Part shown: positions 20,837 through 29,109 of the stretch, piece by piece
Layout of the letters: every line of letters starts with the position of its first letter
Numbering within the stretch: the first letter of the stretch is position 1
NCBI GenBank assembly: GCA_902590535.1
Contig: CACIXF010000001.1
Location: 1 to 64,000 of the forward strand
Reading direction: 5' to 3'
DNA from: an uncultured Pelagibacteraceae bacterium
GTDB taxonomy: Bacteria > Pseudomonadota > Alphaproteobacteria > Pelagibacterales > Pelagibacteraceae
Length of the DNA: 64,000 bases
Made by a program: the position numbers and the translations under genes
Notes under the pieces: model-generated
Databases searched by the model: none
What the model was told of the DNA's origin: nothing
The model's input: the letters and a program-made list of their open reading frames with translations, nothing else

Positions 20837-23502
20837 TGAAAAAACTTATATTAAACTTTAATTCTAAGGATAGTAAAAAAATAAAAATCCCTAAAAACTT
20901 CTTAGGTGGTAAGGGTGCTAATCTTTCTGAAATGGGAAGAATGGGTCTTCCAGTGCCTCCTGGTTTTACAATATCAACAGAAGTTTGCAAAATTTTTTAT
21001 AATGATAAAAAAAAATTAAATAAAAATTTAATCTCTCAAATTAAAAAAGAATTAAAATCAATTGAAAAAGATGTTTCTAAAAAATTTGGGGACTTGAAAA
21101 ATCCACTTTTGTTATCTGTACGTTCAGGCGCAAGAGTATCAATGCCAGGCATGATGGATACTATTCTAAATCTAGGTCTGAACGATAAAACAGTGAAAGC
21201 TTTAGCAATTAAAACCTCAAATGGAAGATTTGCTAAAGACAGTTATAGAAGATTCATTCAAATGTATGGAAATGTTGTAATGGGTGTTGAAGGTTATCAT
21301 TTTGAGGAATTAATTGAAAATTATAAGCTTACAAAAGGAGTTTTGCTAGATACAGATCTAGATGAAAGTGATTGGGATGGATTAATTGAAGATTTTAAAA
21401 GAACAGTAAGAGAAAAGGCAAAAAAAGATTTTCCTCAAGATGTTCATGAACAATTGCTAGGAGCAATAAGTGCAGTATTTTTATCGTGGGAAAGTAATAG
21501 AGCAAAAGTTTATAGAAAACTAAATCAAATCCCGGCTGAATGGGGAACGGCTGTAAATGTTCAATCAATGGTTTTTGGAAATATGGGTGATGATTGTGCA
21601 ACAGGAGTTGTGTTTACAAGAAACCCATCAGATGGATCAAATGAAATATATGGTGAGTATTTAATTAATGCGCAAGGCGAAGATGTTGTAGCAGGCACAA
21701 GGACTCCTCAATACATAACAAAAAAAGCTAGGAGAGATGCTAAAGCAAGAGAATTATCAATGGAAGAATCTATGCCTAAAGTCTTTAAAGAACTTAAAAA
21801 AATTTTGAAAAAATTAGAAATGCATTACAAAGATATGCAAGACGTAGAGTTTACAGTTGAAAATAGTAAACTATGGATGCTTCAAACAAGATCAGGAAAA
21901 AGAACAGCAAAATCAGCAGTCAAGATAGCAGTTGATATGGTTAAAGAAAAATTAATTTCTAAAAAGGAAGCTGTATTAAGAATTGACCCAAACTCTTTGG
22001 ACACACTTTTGCACCCTACTTTGGATGAAAAAAGCTCAATAAATGTAATTGCAAATGGATTACCAGCATCACCAGGTGCAGCCAGTGGTAAAGTTGTATT
22101 TACATCAGAAGAGGCTGAAAGATTAACTGCAATGATGCAAGATACAATTTTGGTCAGAGTAGAGACCTCTCCAGAAGATATACAAGGAATGCATGCTGCT
22201 AAAGGAATTTTGACAGCTAGAGGTGGAATGACGAGTCATGCGGCTGTCGTTGCAAGAGGAATGGGTAGACCATGTGTGTCAGGATCAAGTGAAATTGACA
22301 TAAACTATGAAAATAAATCTTTTAAAACTTCTTCAATGGAAATTAAAGAAGGAGATGTAATCACTATTGATGGTTCAACTGGAAGAATTATTGCTGGAAG
22401 TGTTACAACTGTGAAACCAGAAATATCTGGTGATTTTTCCAAGTTAATGTCTTGGGCTGATAGTTTTAGAAAATTAAAAGTAAGAACAAATTCAGAGACT
22501 CCAAAAGATACTAAAACAGCAAAAGATTTTGGTGCAGAAGGTATTGGACTATGTAGAACAGAACACATGTTTTTTGATGAAGAACGAATTTTGTCTGTAA
22601 GAGAAATGATATTATCTAAAACAAAAGAAGACAGAGCAATAGCATTACAAAAACTGTTACCGCATCAAAGAAAAGATTTTATAGATATTTTTAAAATCAT
22701 GAAAGGATTACCAGTCACAGTTAGATTATTGGATCCACCATTACATGAATTTTTACCACGTACACACAAGGAAATTAATGAAGTTGCTAGTATAGTTAAT
22801 CTCCCAACTAAAGAGGTAGAGTCAAGAATTGAAGAGCTCCATGAGCAAAATCCGATGTTAGGCCATAGAGGATGCCGTCTAGGAATATCTTTTCCTGAAA
22901 TTTATGAAATGCAATGCAAAGCAATATTTGAGGCTTTAGCACACCTCAAAAAAAGTAAAATTAAATCTGCATTTCCTGAAATAATGATACCTTTAGTATC
23001 CACAGAGGCTGAGATTAAAATAATGAAAGAATTAGTAATTAGGACTGCTAGACAAGTTCAACAGGAAAATAAATTGAAAATAGAATTTTTAGTAGGAACG
23101 ATGATTGAATTACCAAGAGCGGCAATAAAAGCAAAGGAGATTGCTAAGCATGCAGAATTCTTTAGTTTTGGAACAAATGATTTAACTCAGACTACTTTTG
23201 GGATCAGTAGAGATGATAGTGGTAAATTTTTAAATGATTATTTAGAAAATAAAATATTTTCTATTGATCCTTTTGTTTCAATAGATGAAGGAGTTTCTGA
23301 TTTAATTGAAATAGCAGTAGAAAAAGGACGAAAACAAAACAAAAATCTCAAGTTAGGTATTTGTGGAGAGCATGGAGGAGATCCACATAGTATATCTTTT
23401 TGTTCTAATGCAGGATTGAATTATGTTTCTTGTTCACCTTATAGAGTTCCTATTGCAAGGTTGGCTGCCGCTCAAGCTGAAATTAAAAAAAAATTAATTT
23501 AA
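20836..23502 (+). CDS. ppdK: Pyruvate, phosphate dikinase
   Basis: PPDK interconverts pyruvate, ATP and Pi with PEP, AMP and PPi. In SAR11-like cells this may support both glycolysis and gluconeogenesis. Domains in order are an N-terminal ATP-grasp (GGKGANLSEMGRMGLPVPPG, VRSGARVSMPGMMDT), the swivelling phosphohistidine domain (LTARGGMTSHAAVVARGMG near residue 460), and a PEP-binding TIM barrel (GLCRTEHMFF, FSFGTNDLTQTTFG, GICGEHGGDP). The 888 aa are complete. Convergent with the methyltransferase gene downstream. Confidence 0.97.
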   Translation: MKKLILNFNSKDSKKIKIPKNFLGGKGANLSEMGRMGLPVPPGFTISTEVCKIFYNDKKKLNKNLISQIKKELKSIEKDVSKKFGDLKNPLLLSVRSGARVSMPGMMDTILNLGLNDKTVKALAIKTSNGRFAKDSYRRFIQMYGNVVMGVEGYHFEELIENYKLTKGVLLDTDLDESDWDGLIEDFKRTVREKAKKDFPQDVHEQLLGAISAVFLSWESNRAKVYRKLNQIPAEWGTAVNVQSMVFGNMGDDCATGVVFTRNPSDGSNEIYGEYLINAQGEDVVAGTRTPQYITKKARRDAKARELSMEESMPKVFKELKKILKKLEMHYKDMQDVEFTVENSKLWMLQTRSGKRTAKSAVKIAVDMVKEKLISKKEAVLRIDPNSLDTLLHPTLDEKSSINVIANGLPASPGAASGKVVFTSEEAERLTAMMQDTILVRVETSPEDIQGMHAAKGILTARGGMTSHAAVVARGMGRPCVSGSSEIDINYENKSFKTSSMEIKEGDVITIDGSTGRIIAGSVTTVKPEISGDFSKLMSWADSFRKLKVRTNSETPKDTKTAKDFGAEGIGLCRTEHMFFDEERILSVREMILSKTKEDRAIALQKLLPHQRKDFIDIFKIMKGLPVTVRLLDPPLHEFLPRTHKEINEVASIVNLPTKEVESRIEELHEQNPMLGHRGCRLGISFPEIYEMQCKAIFEALAHLKKSKIKSAFPEIMIPLVSTEAEIKIMKELVIRTARQVQQENKLKIEFLVGTMIELPRAAIKAKEIAKHAEFFSFGTNDLTQTTFGISRDDSGKFLNDYLENKIFSIDPFVSIDEGVSDLIEIAVEKGRKQNKNLKLGICGEHGGDPHSISFCSNAGLNYVSCSPYRVPIARLAAAQAEIKKKLI

Positions 23503-23505
23503 GTA

Positions 23506-23524
23506 AGGGGAGGTCTGTTTCCCT
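23506..23524. terminator. Possible weak bidirectional terminator
   Basis: Between the convergent stops of ppdK and the methyltransferase gene there is an imperfect hairpin, AGGGGA...TTCCCT with a 7-nt loop and wobble pairs. A short T-rich run follows on one side. This G-rich patch stands out in the local AT-rich DNA, but its predicted stability is modest. Confidence 0.35.
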
Positions 23525-23531
23525 CTATAGT

Positions 23532-24374
23532 TTAATTTTCATTTTTATATGCAATTGCCCTAATTTCATATTGGTCATAAATTGTTTTTACTGACTCAAT
23601 GTGAATTTTTTCAAAATTATTATCCATCAATAATTTTTTTAAAGATTCTTTAGAAAATAAAATATGATGACCAATACCAAAAACATCATGAGTAATATTT
23701 TTAATATATTGAAAATTTTCACTCGAAGGAACGATAAGATAAATACATCCTCCATTTTTGAGATTAAAATATGCATCTTTTAAAAATTTTTTTGGAAAAT
23801 CTGTATGTTCAAGTACATCTGATGAAACGATTAAATTAAACTTGATGCTATTAAATGTATTTTTATCATAAAAATCATTTATTATTTGTATCGCTCCACT
23901 TTTTCTAGAGGACAAATTTGCAAACAATTCATTAGGCTCAACCCCATAGCACTTTGTATTAGGAAGCATTTCTTTAATTTTTTTAATTAATACTCCACCA
24001 CCACATCCAATATCGAGAATGTTTATCTCTTCGACTGAGTAGTTTCTTTTTTTATTTTTTAAAAAATAATCAACTTTTTCAAAATTAAGTGATTTATCAT
24101 TACTGTAATTACTTATTCTGTCAAAATATGCATCTGGTGTCTCTTTGCGAAAAGCAAAACTTCTATAATTTTTTTTATAAAATGTTTCTTGTTCTTTTTC
24201 ATCTAATTTTGGTGATCTATAAGCAATGTAACAATTTTTACATTGGTACCAAATTCTTTCAATTTCATTTAATTTTGGATTTATAATATTTAAAACTTCA
24301 CAAATATATTTTTGTATTTGAAGAATTAAAGTTTCTTTAGACTTGCAAATTGGGCATTCATCAACTTTGATCAT
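23532..24374 (-). CDS. Zinc-finger class I SAM-dependent methyltransferase
   Basis: The 280 aa protein starts with a treble-clef-like zinc element (CPICKSKE near residue 8 and CKNC near residue 46). A Rossmann methyltransferase domain follows, with motif I ILDIGCGGGVLIKKI near residue 122 and a post-I acidic strand YGVEPN. The LIVSSDVLEHTDFPKKFL segment is typical of Methyltransf_11/23 families. Such Cys-bearing methyltransferases are common in surface-glycan clusters. It stands alone between ppdK and the tmRNA, at the edge of the accessory island. Substrate unknown. Confidence 0.8.
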   Translation of the reverse strand: MIKVDECPICKSKETLILQIQKYICEVLNIINPKLNEIERIWYQCKNCYIAYRSPKLDEKEQETFYKKNYRSFAFRKETPDAYFDRISNYSNDKSLNFEKVDYFLKNKKRNYSVEEINILDIGCGGGVLIKKIKEMLPNTKCYGVEPNELFANLSSRKSGAIQIINDFYDKNTFNSIKFNLIVSSDVLEHTDFPKKFLKDAYFNLKNGGCIYLIVPSSENFQYIKNITHDVFGIGHHILFSKESLKKLLMDNNFEKIHIESVKTIYDQYEIRAIAYKNEN

Positions 24375-24440
24375 TTAATAAACTACTTTATTTTTATATT
24401 AGATATATTTAATTTGTTGATAATACAATTTTAAACAAAG

Positions 24441-24479
24441 TTCATAAAAATAGTGAAGTGGCATAACGGATTATGCCAC
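24441..24479 (-). terminator. Intrinsic terminator of the tmRNA gene
   Basis: On the minus strand a perfect 9-bp hairpin, GTGGCATAA-TCCG-TTATGCCAC, occupies 24458-24479. It is followed by an A/T stretch containing five consecutive T (TTCACTATTTTTATG). It lies immediately downstream of the coding half of the tmRNA, so it is well placed to end that transcript. Confidence 0.75.
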
Positions 24480-24480
24480 T

Positions 24481-24740
24481 CCTGAAGCGTTCTGTTGCCA
24501 GGTGCCCAGACCCCGTTTGCTTAATTAACTAGGTTAATTAGGCAGCAAGTGCGTAACTTTCGTTAGCAATTATAAAATAGCCCGTTACGGTGGAACAATC
24601 CCGAACGAAAGAATAGCCTTTAGTCACCCGTCGAATCTAGTTCACCCCCATAAGTCTTGATGGTGGAGGTGGTGGGTACCGCCCCCACGTCCGCAATGGT
24701 TATTCCGAAATTCATTTATCGTCATAGTTGGAAAACCAAC
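24481..24740 (-). ncRNA. ssrA: tmRNA (ssrA), circularly permuted two-piece form
   Basis: tmRNA rescues stalled ribosomes by adding a degradation tag. On the minus strand the 3' half comes first. The acceptor piece runs from about 24722-24740 to 24661 and ends CACCTCC-A-CCA after a T-arm GTGGG/CCCAC. An 11-nt spacer follows (24660-24650). The coding piece then starts at 24649 with GGGGGTGAACTAGATTCGAC, the conserved tmRNA 5' end. GGGGGTG pairs with CACCTCC to rebuild the acceptor stem, and GGCTATTC pairs with GAATAACC as helix P2. The 5' boundary and the 3' end of the coding piece (about 24481) are estimates. Permuted two-piece tmRNA is known in alphaproteobacteria. Confidence 0.92.
24538..24567 (-). 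other. tmRNA tag reading frame (ANESYALAA-stop)
   Basis: Within the coding piece, codons GCT AAC GAA AGT TAC GCA CTT GCT GCC are followed by TAA. They give the encoded tag ANESYALAA. The terminal YALAA matches the E. coli tag (ANDENYALAA), but the tag is one residue shorter. The first GCT is taken as the resume codon by analogy. A hairpin TTAACCTAGTTAA follows the stop codon, as in other tmRNAs. Confidence 0.88.
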
Positions 24741-24746
24741 ATCATT

Positions 24747-24775
24747 AATATAATAATATTATCCTTAACAAACAA
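24747..24775 (-). promoter_or_regulatory. Candidate sigma-70 promoter for ssrA
   Basis: Reading leftwards, TTGTTT (24775-24770) and TATATT (24752-24747) are separated by exactly 17 bp. A start about 7 bp downstream falls near 24740. That is the first base of a small hairpin (GTTGG-AAAA-CCAAC, 24727-24740) preceding the acceptor piece. The position and spacing are good. The AT-rich background makes chance matches common. Confidence 0.45.
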
Positions 24776-25045
24776 TATTTTTATTAAAAAAAACATTTTT
24801 AATACTAGAGATTTTTTCTGGTTTATTTGAAATAAATTTACTTAGTTCTTAGTATAAAAGTTTATTAAATAATTACTCATAAGAGGAATTAAATATCAGT
24901 TTATCTTTTAGACACCTAACAATGGAGAAAATTGTTTTAATTTTTTTATGGAAAAAGCTAATTATATAGAATGATAGCGTTTAACTATAAAAAATAATTT
25001 GTAAAACTTAATTTAAATTCTATTATTTTTGTGTATTAATCATAC
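24776..25045. other. Non-coding AT-rich stretch
   Basis: About 270 bp lie between the ssrA promoter and the DUF4956 gene. I see no open reading frame with coding character, no RNA fold that I recognise and no strong inverted repeat. It presumably carries the promoter for the three-gene rightward operon beginning at 25046, but no single -10/-35 pair stands out. Confidence 0.5.
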
Positions 25046-25717
25046 ATGGAAAATTTATTAAATAATTATCAAAATTTAGGAGAGATAAATTATTTAACTA
25101 CTTTATTAAGTTTTATATTATGTATATTATCTGCATTAGTTCTTAGGCATATCTATAAAATTAAAAGTAATTCTCTTACAGGAAAATACCACATAGGTTC
25201 TATAATACCTCTTTTAGCTTTAACAACATTTTTAGTAATTTCTGTAGTTAAATCATCGTTAGCTTTATCTTTAGGTCTGGTTGGCGCCCTATCAGTTATA
25301 AGATTTAGAACACCAATTAAGGAACCAGAAGAATTAGTTTATCTTTTTTTATCAATTTCTATAGGGCTTGGTTATGGATCAGGACAATTTTTATTAACAT
25401 TACTCTGTTTTATCATTATAATTTTCTGTATCTATTTTATTTTTAACAAAGAAAGAAAATCCAAAACAAATGATTTTAATTTATCTTTTGTTTGGAAAGA
25501 CAAATCAATTAAAAGTACACAAATAATTAATGATCTGAAGGAAGTTATACAGGAAATAGATTTAATTAAGTTTGATCATGAAGAAAATGGGACATACACA
25601 CTATTTTTAAATATAGTAATAACAGATATAGCACAAATTGAGCAGATCGAAAAAAAGTTTAGCAACTATCCAGATAATTTAAGCTTTAGTTTTTATGAGG
25701 CAAAAATTTTATCTTAA
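25046..25717 (+). CDS. DUF4956 family membrane protein
   Basis: This 223 aa protein has about four hydrophobic helices in residues 15-135 and a soluble C-terminal domain of about 80 residues. The family hallmark GLVGALSVIRFRTPIKEPEE is present (about residues 76-95), followed by YLFLSISIGLGYGSGQ. The biochemical function of DUF4956 is not established. It regularly travels with CotH-kinase and VTC-domain genes, exactly as here: the next gene starts 4 bp after its stop and the VTC gene follows. It is probably the membrane partner of that module. Confidence 0.88.
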   Translation: MENLLNNYQNLGEINYLTTLLSFILCILSALVLRHIYKIKSNSLTGKYHIGSIIPLLALTTFLVISVVKSSLALSLGLVGALSVIRFRTPIKEPEELVYLFLSISIGLGYGSGQFLLTLLCFIIIIFCIYFIFNKERKSKTNDFNLSFVWKDKSIKSTQIINDLKEVIQEIDLIKFDHEENGTYTLFLNIVITDIAQIEQIEKKFSNYPDNLSFSFYEAKILS

Positions 25718-25721
25718 TTAA

Positions 25722-28448
25722 ATGAAAATTAAGAGAAAAATAGATAGTAAATTATTTTTTTTATTAATTGTAATTTTTTTTTTTTTTACATTCTTTTTTA
25801 TAAGTTATTCAAATTTTTTAACCAATTCTAAACAAACAATTTTAATTTTTTCCAAAGAACCATTTTTAGATAAAGAAAATTCTTTTGAAGAAATAAAATA
25901 TATGCCAAATTTAGTTTTCAATAAATTTAATAAAAATAAGAAATTTAATAAATTATTTATCCAAGTAGATTTTGAAGATTTATTAAAATTAAAAAAAGAT
26001 AGGTCAGAAGCAATAAAAAGAAAAGTTTTGTTAAATAATATACAATATGTTAATGCAAAAATTATTTTTAAAGATGAAGAATATGATGCAAAAATAAAAC
26101 TTAAAGGAAGTTTATCTACACATTGGGAAAATTCTAAACAGTGGAGTTTTAAAATCACTTTAGAAAATGGTTATACTATTTTAGGTATGAGAGAATTTTC
26201 TTTAACCAAACATTCAGAAAGAGCATATCCAGCAAATCAAATTATGTCAGATTTTTTAAGAAAGCTAAAAATATATACTCCAGAATATTTTACTTTTGCA
26301 GTAGATTTTAATGGTTTGGATTGGGGTATAATGCTTGCGGAAGAGCAAATTTCAAGCACTTATCATGAAAAGAGAAAATTAAAAGACTCTGTCGTTTTAA
26401 GACTACAAACTCAAGACAGATTTTTAAGCGATCAAATTAACTTTTATAATTTAAATATTTCAGAAAAAGAAAATAGGGCTCTCAATTATTTTTTTGATAA
26501 GAGAGTGAGATTGTATAATCAAAGAAAATATCTCTTTAACTCATTCAATTCAAATTTTAATCACAATAAAAATCTAGAATCATTATTAAATCAGATAAAA
26601 TCTGAAAAACCGCTTGAAGACTATATAGATATAAAAAAAATTATAACTACTTTTACGTTATCTCTAGTTTGGCAAGAGTATCATTCGATGCATAGTTTTC
26701 AATCAAGATACTATTTAAACCCTTTCACTTCTAAATTGGAAATAATACCTTTAGATTTTGGATATGGTTCAAATAATGAGAACGAAAACTATCTTAACAA
26801 TTATGAAATTTTTTATAATCATATAAAAGATAATCATTTTTTAAAAGAATCAATATTACATGATGATTTTGAAAAATATTTTTACGAAAATCTTGTTTAT
26901 ATTAAAAATAACTTTGATGAATTTCATTTTCTTTTAAAAAAATATTGCAAAGGCTTTTCGAACCATTGTGGTGAAAAAATTAAACTAAATCATTATTATA
27001 CACATTTAGATTTTTTAATAAAAAATTATAAAAAAGTTGTTATTCACTTGAAAGAAAATTTATCAAAGGAGGAAATAATAAATTTTGAAGCAATTAATAA
27101 TGTAAATGAAGATAAATTATTTAAATTTATTAATTTTAATAATTCTTTTATTGATGCAAAAAATTACAATAACGAATATTTAGAAATAATAAATTTATCT
27201 CCTTTTGAGTTAAATATTGTGGATCTTGATTTAATAGAAAGGCATGAGGATAAAATAGTTAAATTTAAACTTTCTAAAAATATAAAAATAGAAAGCAGTG
27301 ATTTAAATGAAGTTAAAAAATTTAAAATTAAAATTAATGAATTTGATAATAACGAAAATTTTAAATTAAATAATTACAAGCAATATCAATTATTAATTAA
27401 ATATAAAATTAAAAATATTGAAAAAAAATATTTAAAAAATATTTATCCTATATTTAACAAAAATTTTATTGAATTTTCAAATAACCACAATTTTATTAAA
27501 AAAAAGGATGAGAATTTTATTATTGAGTCTGGGGAATGGGTCGTTAATTATCCAATTATAATTTCAAATGATAAAAATTTAATTATTGAAAAAAATACAA
27601 AACTTAAATTTTCAGATAATAGCTATTTACTTATAGATGGTGGTTCTCTAATTACTAAAGGAGAAAAAAATAATGAGGTTCTTCTTACTTCTAAAAATAA
27701 AATTTGGAAGGGTATTTATATTAATAATTATAATAATTCAGATAATTTAACTAAACTTAGCTATACAACAATTCAAAACGCTGGATATTTCGAGAATAAC
27801 AAAACATCATTAACAGGGTCTGTTAATTTTTATAGATCTAATATTGTAATTGAAAATTCACAATTTATAGAAAATCAGTCAGAAGATGCATTGAATATAA
27901 CAGAGAGCAATTTAAAAATGACAAATACTGAATTTAAAAATATTTCTTCAGATGCTTTTGACTCTGATTTTTCTAAGGTGGTTATCAACAATGTAAGATT
28001 TGCTGGTATTAATGGAGATGCAATTGATACATCAGGATCTAATGTTAAAATAAGAAATGTAATTACATATAATGTAGGTGATAAATCATTATCTGCAGGT
28101 GAAGGAAGTATTGTAGAGGCGCAGAAATTAGAATTCACTAATTCTAGAATTGGTATAGCTACCAAAGATAGTAGCGAGGTGATTATAAATGAATGTAAGA
28201 TATTAAACTCCTCTGTTGCTGATATAATAAGTTATAGAAAAAAACACTTATATTCCTACGGTAAAATTTTTTTAAAAAATTCAGAAATTGATTCTGAGAA
28301 AGTTTTTTATGAAAATCAAAATGCAATTAAATTTGAAGATGAAAAATTTATTTTCCAGAAATTAAAAAATTTTAAACTTATTAAAAAAAAAAAATATCCT
28401 AATTTTTTTGATAATTATATACAAAGTATGAAAAAAAATGAGATATGA
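25722..28448 (+). CDS. CotH-kinase domain protein fused to a right-handed beta-helix
   Basis: A 908 aa envelope protein anchored by an N-terminal hydrophobic segment (about residues 11-30). Residues about 85-370 look like a CotH domain, an atypical kinase fold. Visible are KLKGSLSTHWENSKQWSFK, a MREFSLTKHSERAYPANQI core, FNGLDWGIMLAEEQIS, and the metal-binding PLDFGYG element. A Lys/Asn-rich middle is followed at about 600-860 by repeated short rungs (for example IENSQFIENQSEDALNI, VVINNVRFAGINGDAID) typical of a parallel beta-helix. It overlaps the VTC gene by 11 bp. Substrate unknown; CotH phosphorylates spore-coat protein in Bacillus, but this is not evidence for the role here. Confidence 0.85.
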   Translation: MKIKRKIDSKLFFLLIVIFFFFTFFFISYSNFLTNSKQTILIFSKEPFLDKENSFEEIKYMPNLVFNKFNKNKKFNKLFIQVDFEDLLKLKKDRSEAIKRKVLLNNIQYVNAKIIFKDEEYDAKIKLKGSLSTHWENSKQWSFKITLENGYTILGMREFSLTKHSERAYPANQIMSDFLRKLKIYTPEYFTFAVDFNGLDWGIMLAEEQISSTYHEKRKLKDSVVLRLQTQDRFLSDQINFYNLNISEKENRALNYFFDKRVRLYNQRKYLFNSFNSNFNHNKNLESLLNQIKSEKPLEDYIDIKKIITTFTLSLVWQEYHSMHSFQSRYYLNPFTSKLEIIPLDFGYGSNNENENYLNNYEIFYNHIKDNHFLKESILHDDFEKYFYENLVYIKNNFDEFHFLLKKYCKGFSNHCGEKIKLNHYYTHLDFLIKNYKKVVIHLKENLSKEEIINFEAINNVNEDKLFKFINFNNSFIDAKNYNNEYLEIINLSPFELNIVDLDLIERHEDKIVKFKLSKNIKIESSDLNEVKKFKIKINEFDNNENFKLNNYKQYQLLIKYKIKNIEKKYLKNIYPIFNKNFIEFSNNHNFIKKKDENFIIESGEWVVNYPIIISNDKNLIIEKNTKLKFSDNSYLLIDGGSLITKGEKNNEVLLTSKNKIWKGIYINNYNNSDNLTKLSYTTIQNAGYFENNKTSLTGSVNFYRSNIVIENSQFIENQSEDALNITESNLKMTNTEFKNISSDAFDSDFSKVVINNVRFAGINGDAIDTSGSNVKIRNVITYNVGDKSLSAGEGSIVEAQKLEFTNSRIGIATKDSSEVIINECKILNSSVADIISYRKKHLYSYGKIFLKNSEIDSEKVFYENQNAIKFEDEKFIFQKLKNFKLIKKKKYPNFFDNYIQSMKKNEI

Positions 28449-29109
28449 GTTAAAATTTAAGTTTAATGAACTTGATTTGTCCAAATTTAAAATTTGGTCA
28501 AGTTCTAAAAAAAATTTAAAAAAAATATATTATAAAAGAATTATTCATAATATTTATTATGATGATGCTAATTTTAATTCAGCTATGGATAATATTATTG
28601 GTTTACCCAACAGGGAAAAATATAGATTGAGGTGGTATGAGGATTTTAATCATAATCTTTCTAAGCCTTTATTTGAGATAAAAATTAAAAAAAATCGTCT
28701 CAATTTTAAAGAAACATTTTATACAAATGATGACTTTAAATACTCGAATTTTAACGATGTTTTTAGTAAAAAATATTCTTTTAAAGTTAAAAACAATGAA
28801 AAAAAATCAATTAATTTAAATAAATTTCACAGAGTATTAAATCCAGTATTAAAAAATAATTATACAAGAGAATATTTTTCGTATAAAAATAAAGTCAGAC
28901 TTACTTTAGATCAGCCTTGTGTATACACTGAAATTTCAAAAAATAATTTCATTAAGTATTTTTTGAAATTTTATATATTAGAATTAAAATTTGAACCTGA
29001 AATGCTAAATTATGCTAAAGAACTAACATGTGATATGCCATTTAATTTTTCTAGATTTAGCAAATATATTCATGGTTTATATATTTTAAAAAAATTAAGT
29101 TTCTATTGA
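28438..29109 (+). CDS. VTC-domain protein (polyphosphate polymerase-like tunnel enzyme)
   Basis: The 223 aa make up one VTC/CYTH-like triphosphate tunnel domain, related to the catalytic domain of the yeast polyphosphate polymerase Vtc4. The tunnel residues come in the expected order: YELKF at the N terminus, YYDD, KYRLRWYED, LFEIKIKKNR, YTREYF, RLTLDQP and a C-terminal LELKFE. All basic and acidic positions seem intact, so it may be active. The overlap with the CotH gene shows they are translated together. Whether it makes polyphosphate or another phosphorylated polymer is not known for bacterial members in this context. Confidence 0.87.
   Translation: MRYELKFKFNELDLSKFKIWSSSKKNLKKIYYKRIIHNIYYDDANFNSAMDNIIGLPNREKYRLRWYEDFNHNLSKPLFEIKIKKNRLNFKETFYTNDDFKYSNFNDVFSKKYSFKVKNNEKKSINLNKFHRVLNPVLKNNYTREYFSYKNKVRLTLDQPCVYTEISKNNFIKYFLKFYILELKFEPEMLNYAKELTCDMPFNFSRFSKYIHGLYILKKLSFY

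Noticed and set aside
24481-24740. G/C-rich RNA-like block considered as 6S RNA, a tRNA cluster or 5S rRNA on the plus strand.
   Set aside because: On the plus strand no cloverleaf or 5S fold forms. On the minus strand the tag frame, GATTCGAC motif, CCA end and complementary acceptor halves identify a permuted tmRNA.
27875-28165. Open reading frame on the minus strand opposite the beta-helix part of the CotH gene (96 aa).
   Set aside because: It is a frame shadow of the coding strand, hydrophobic and without recognisable motifs; the plus-strand frame is continuous and has clear repeat structure.
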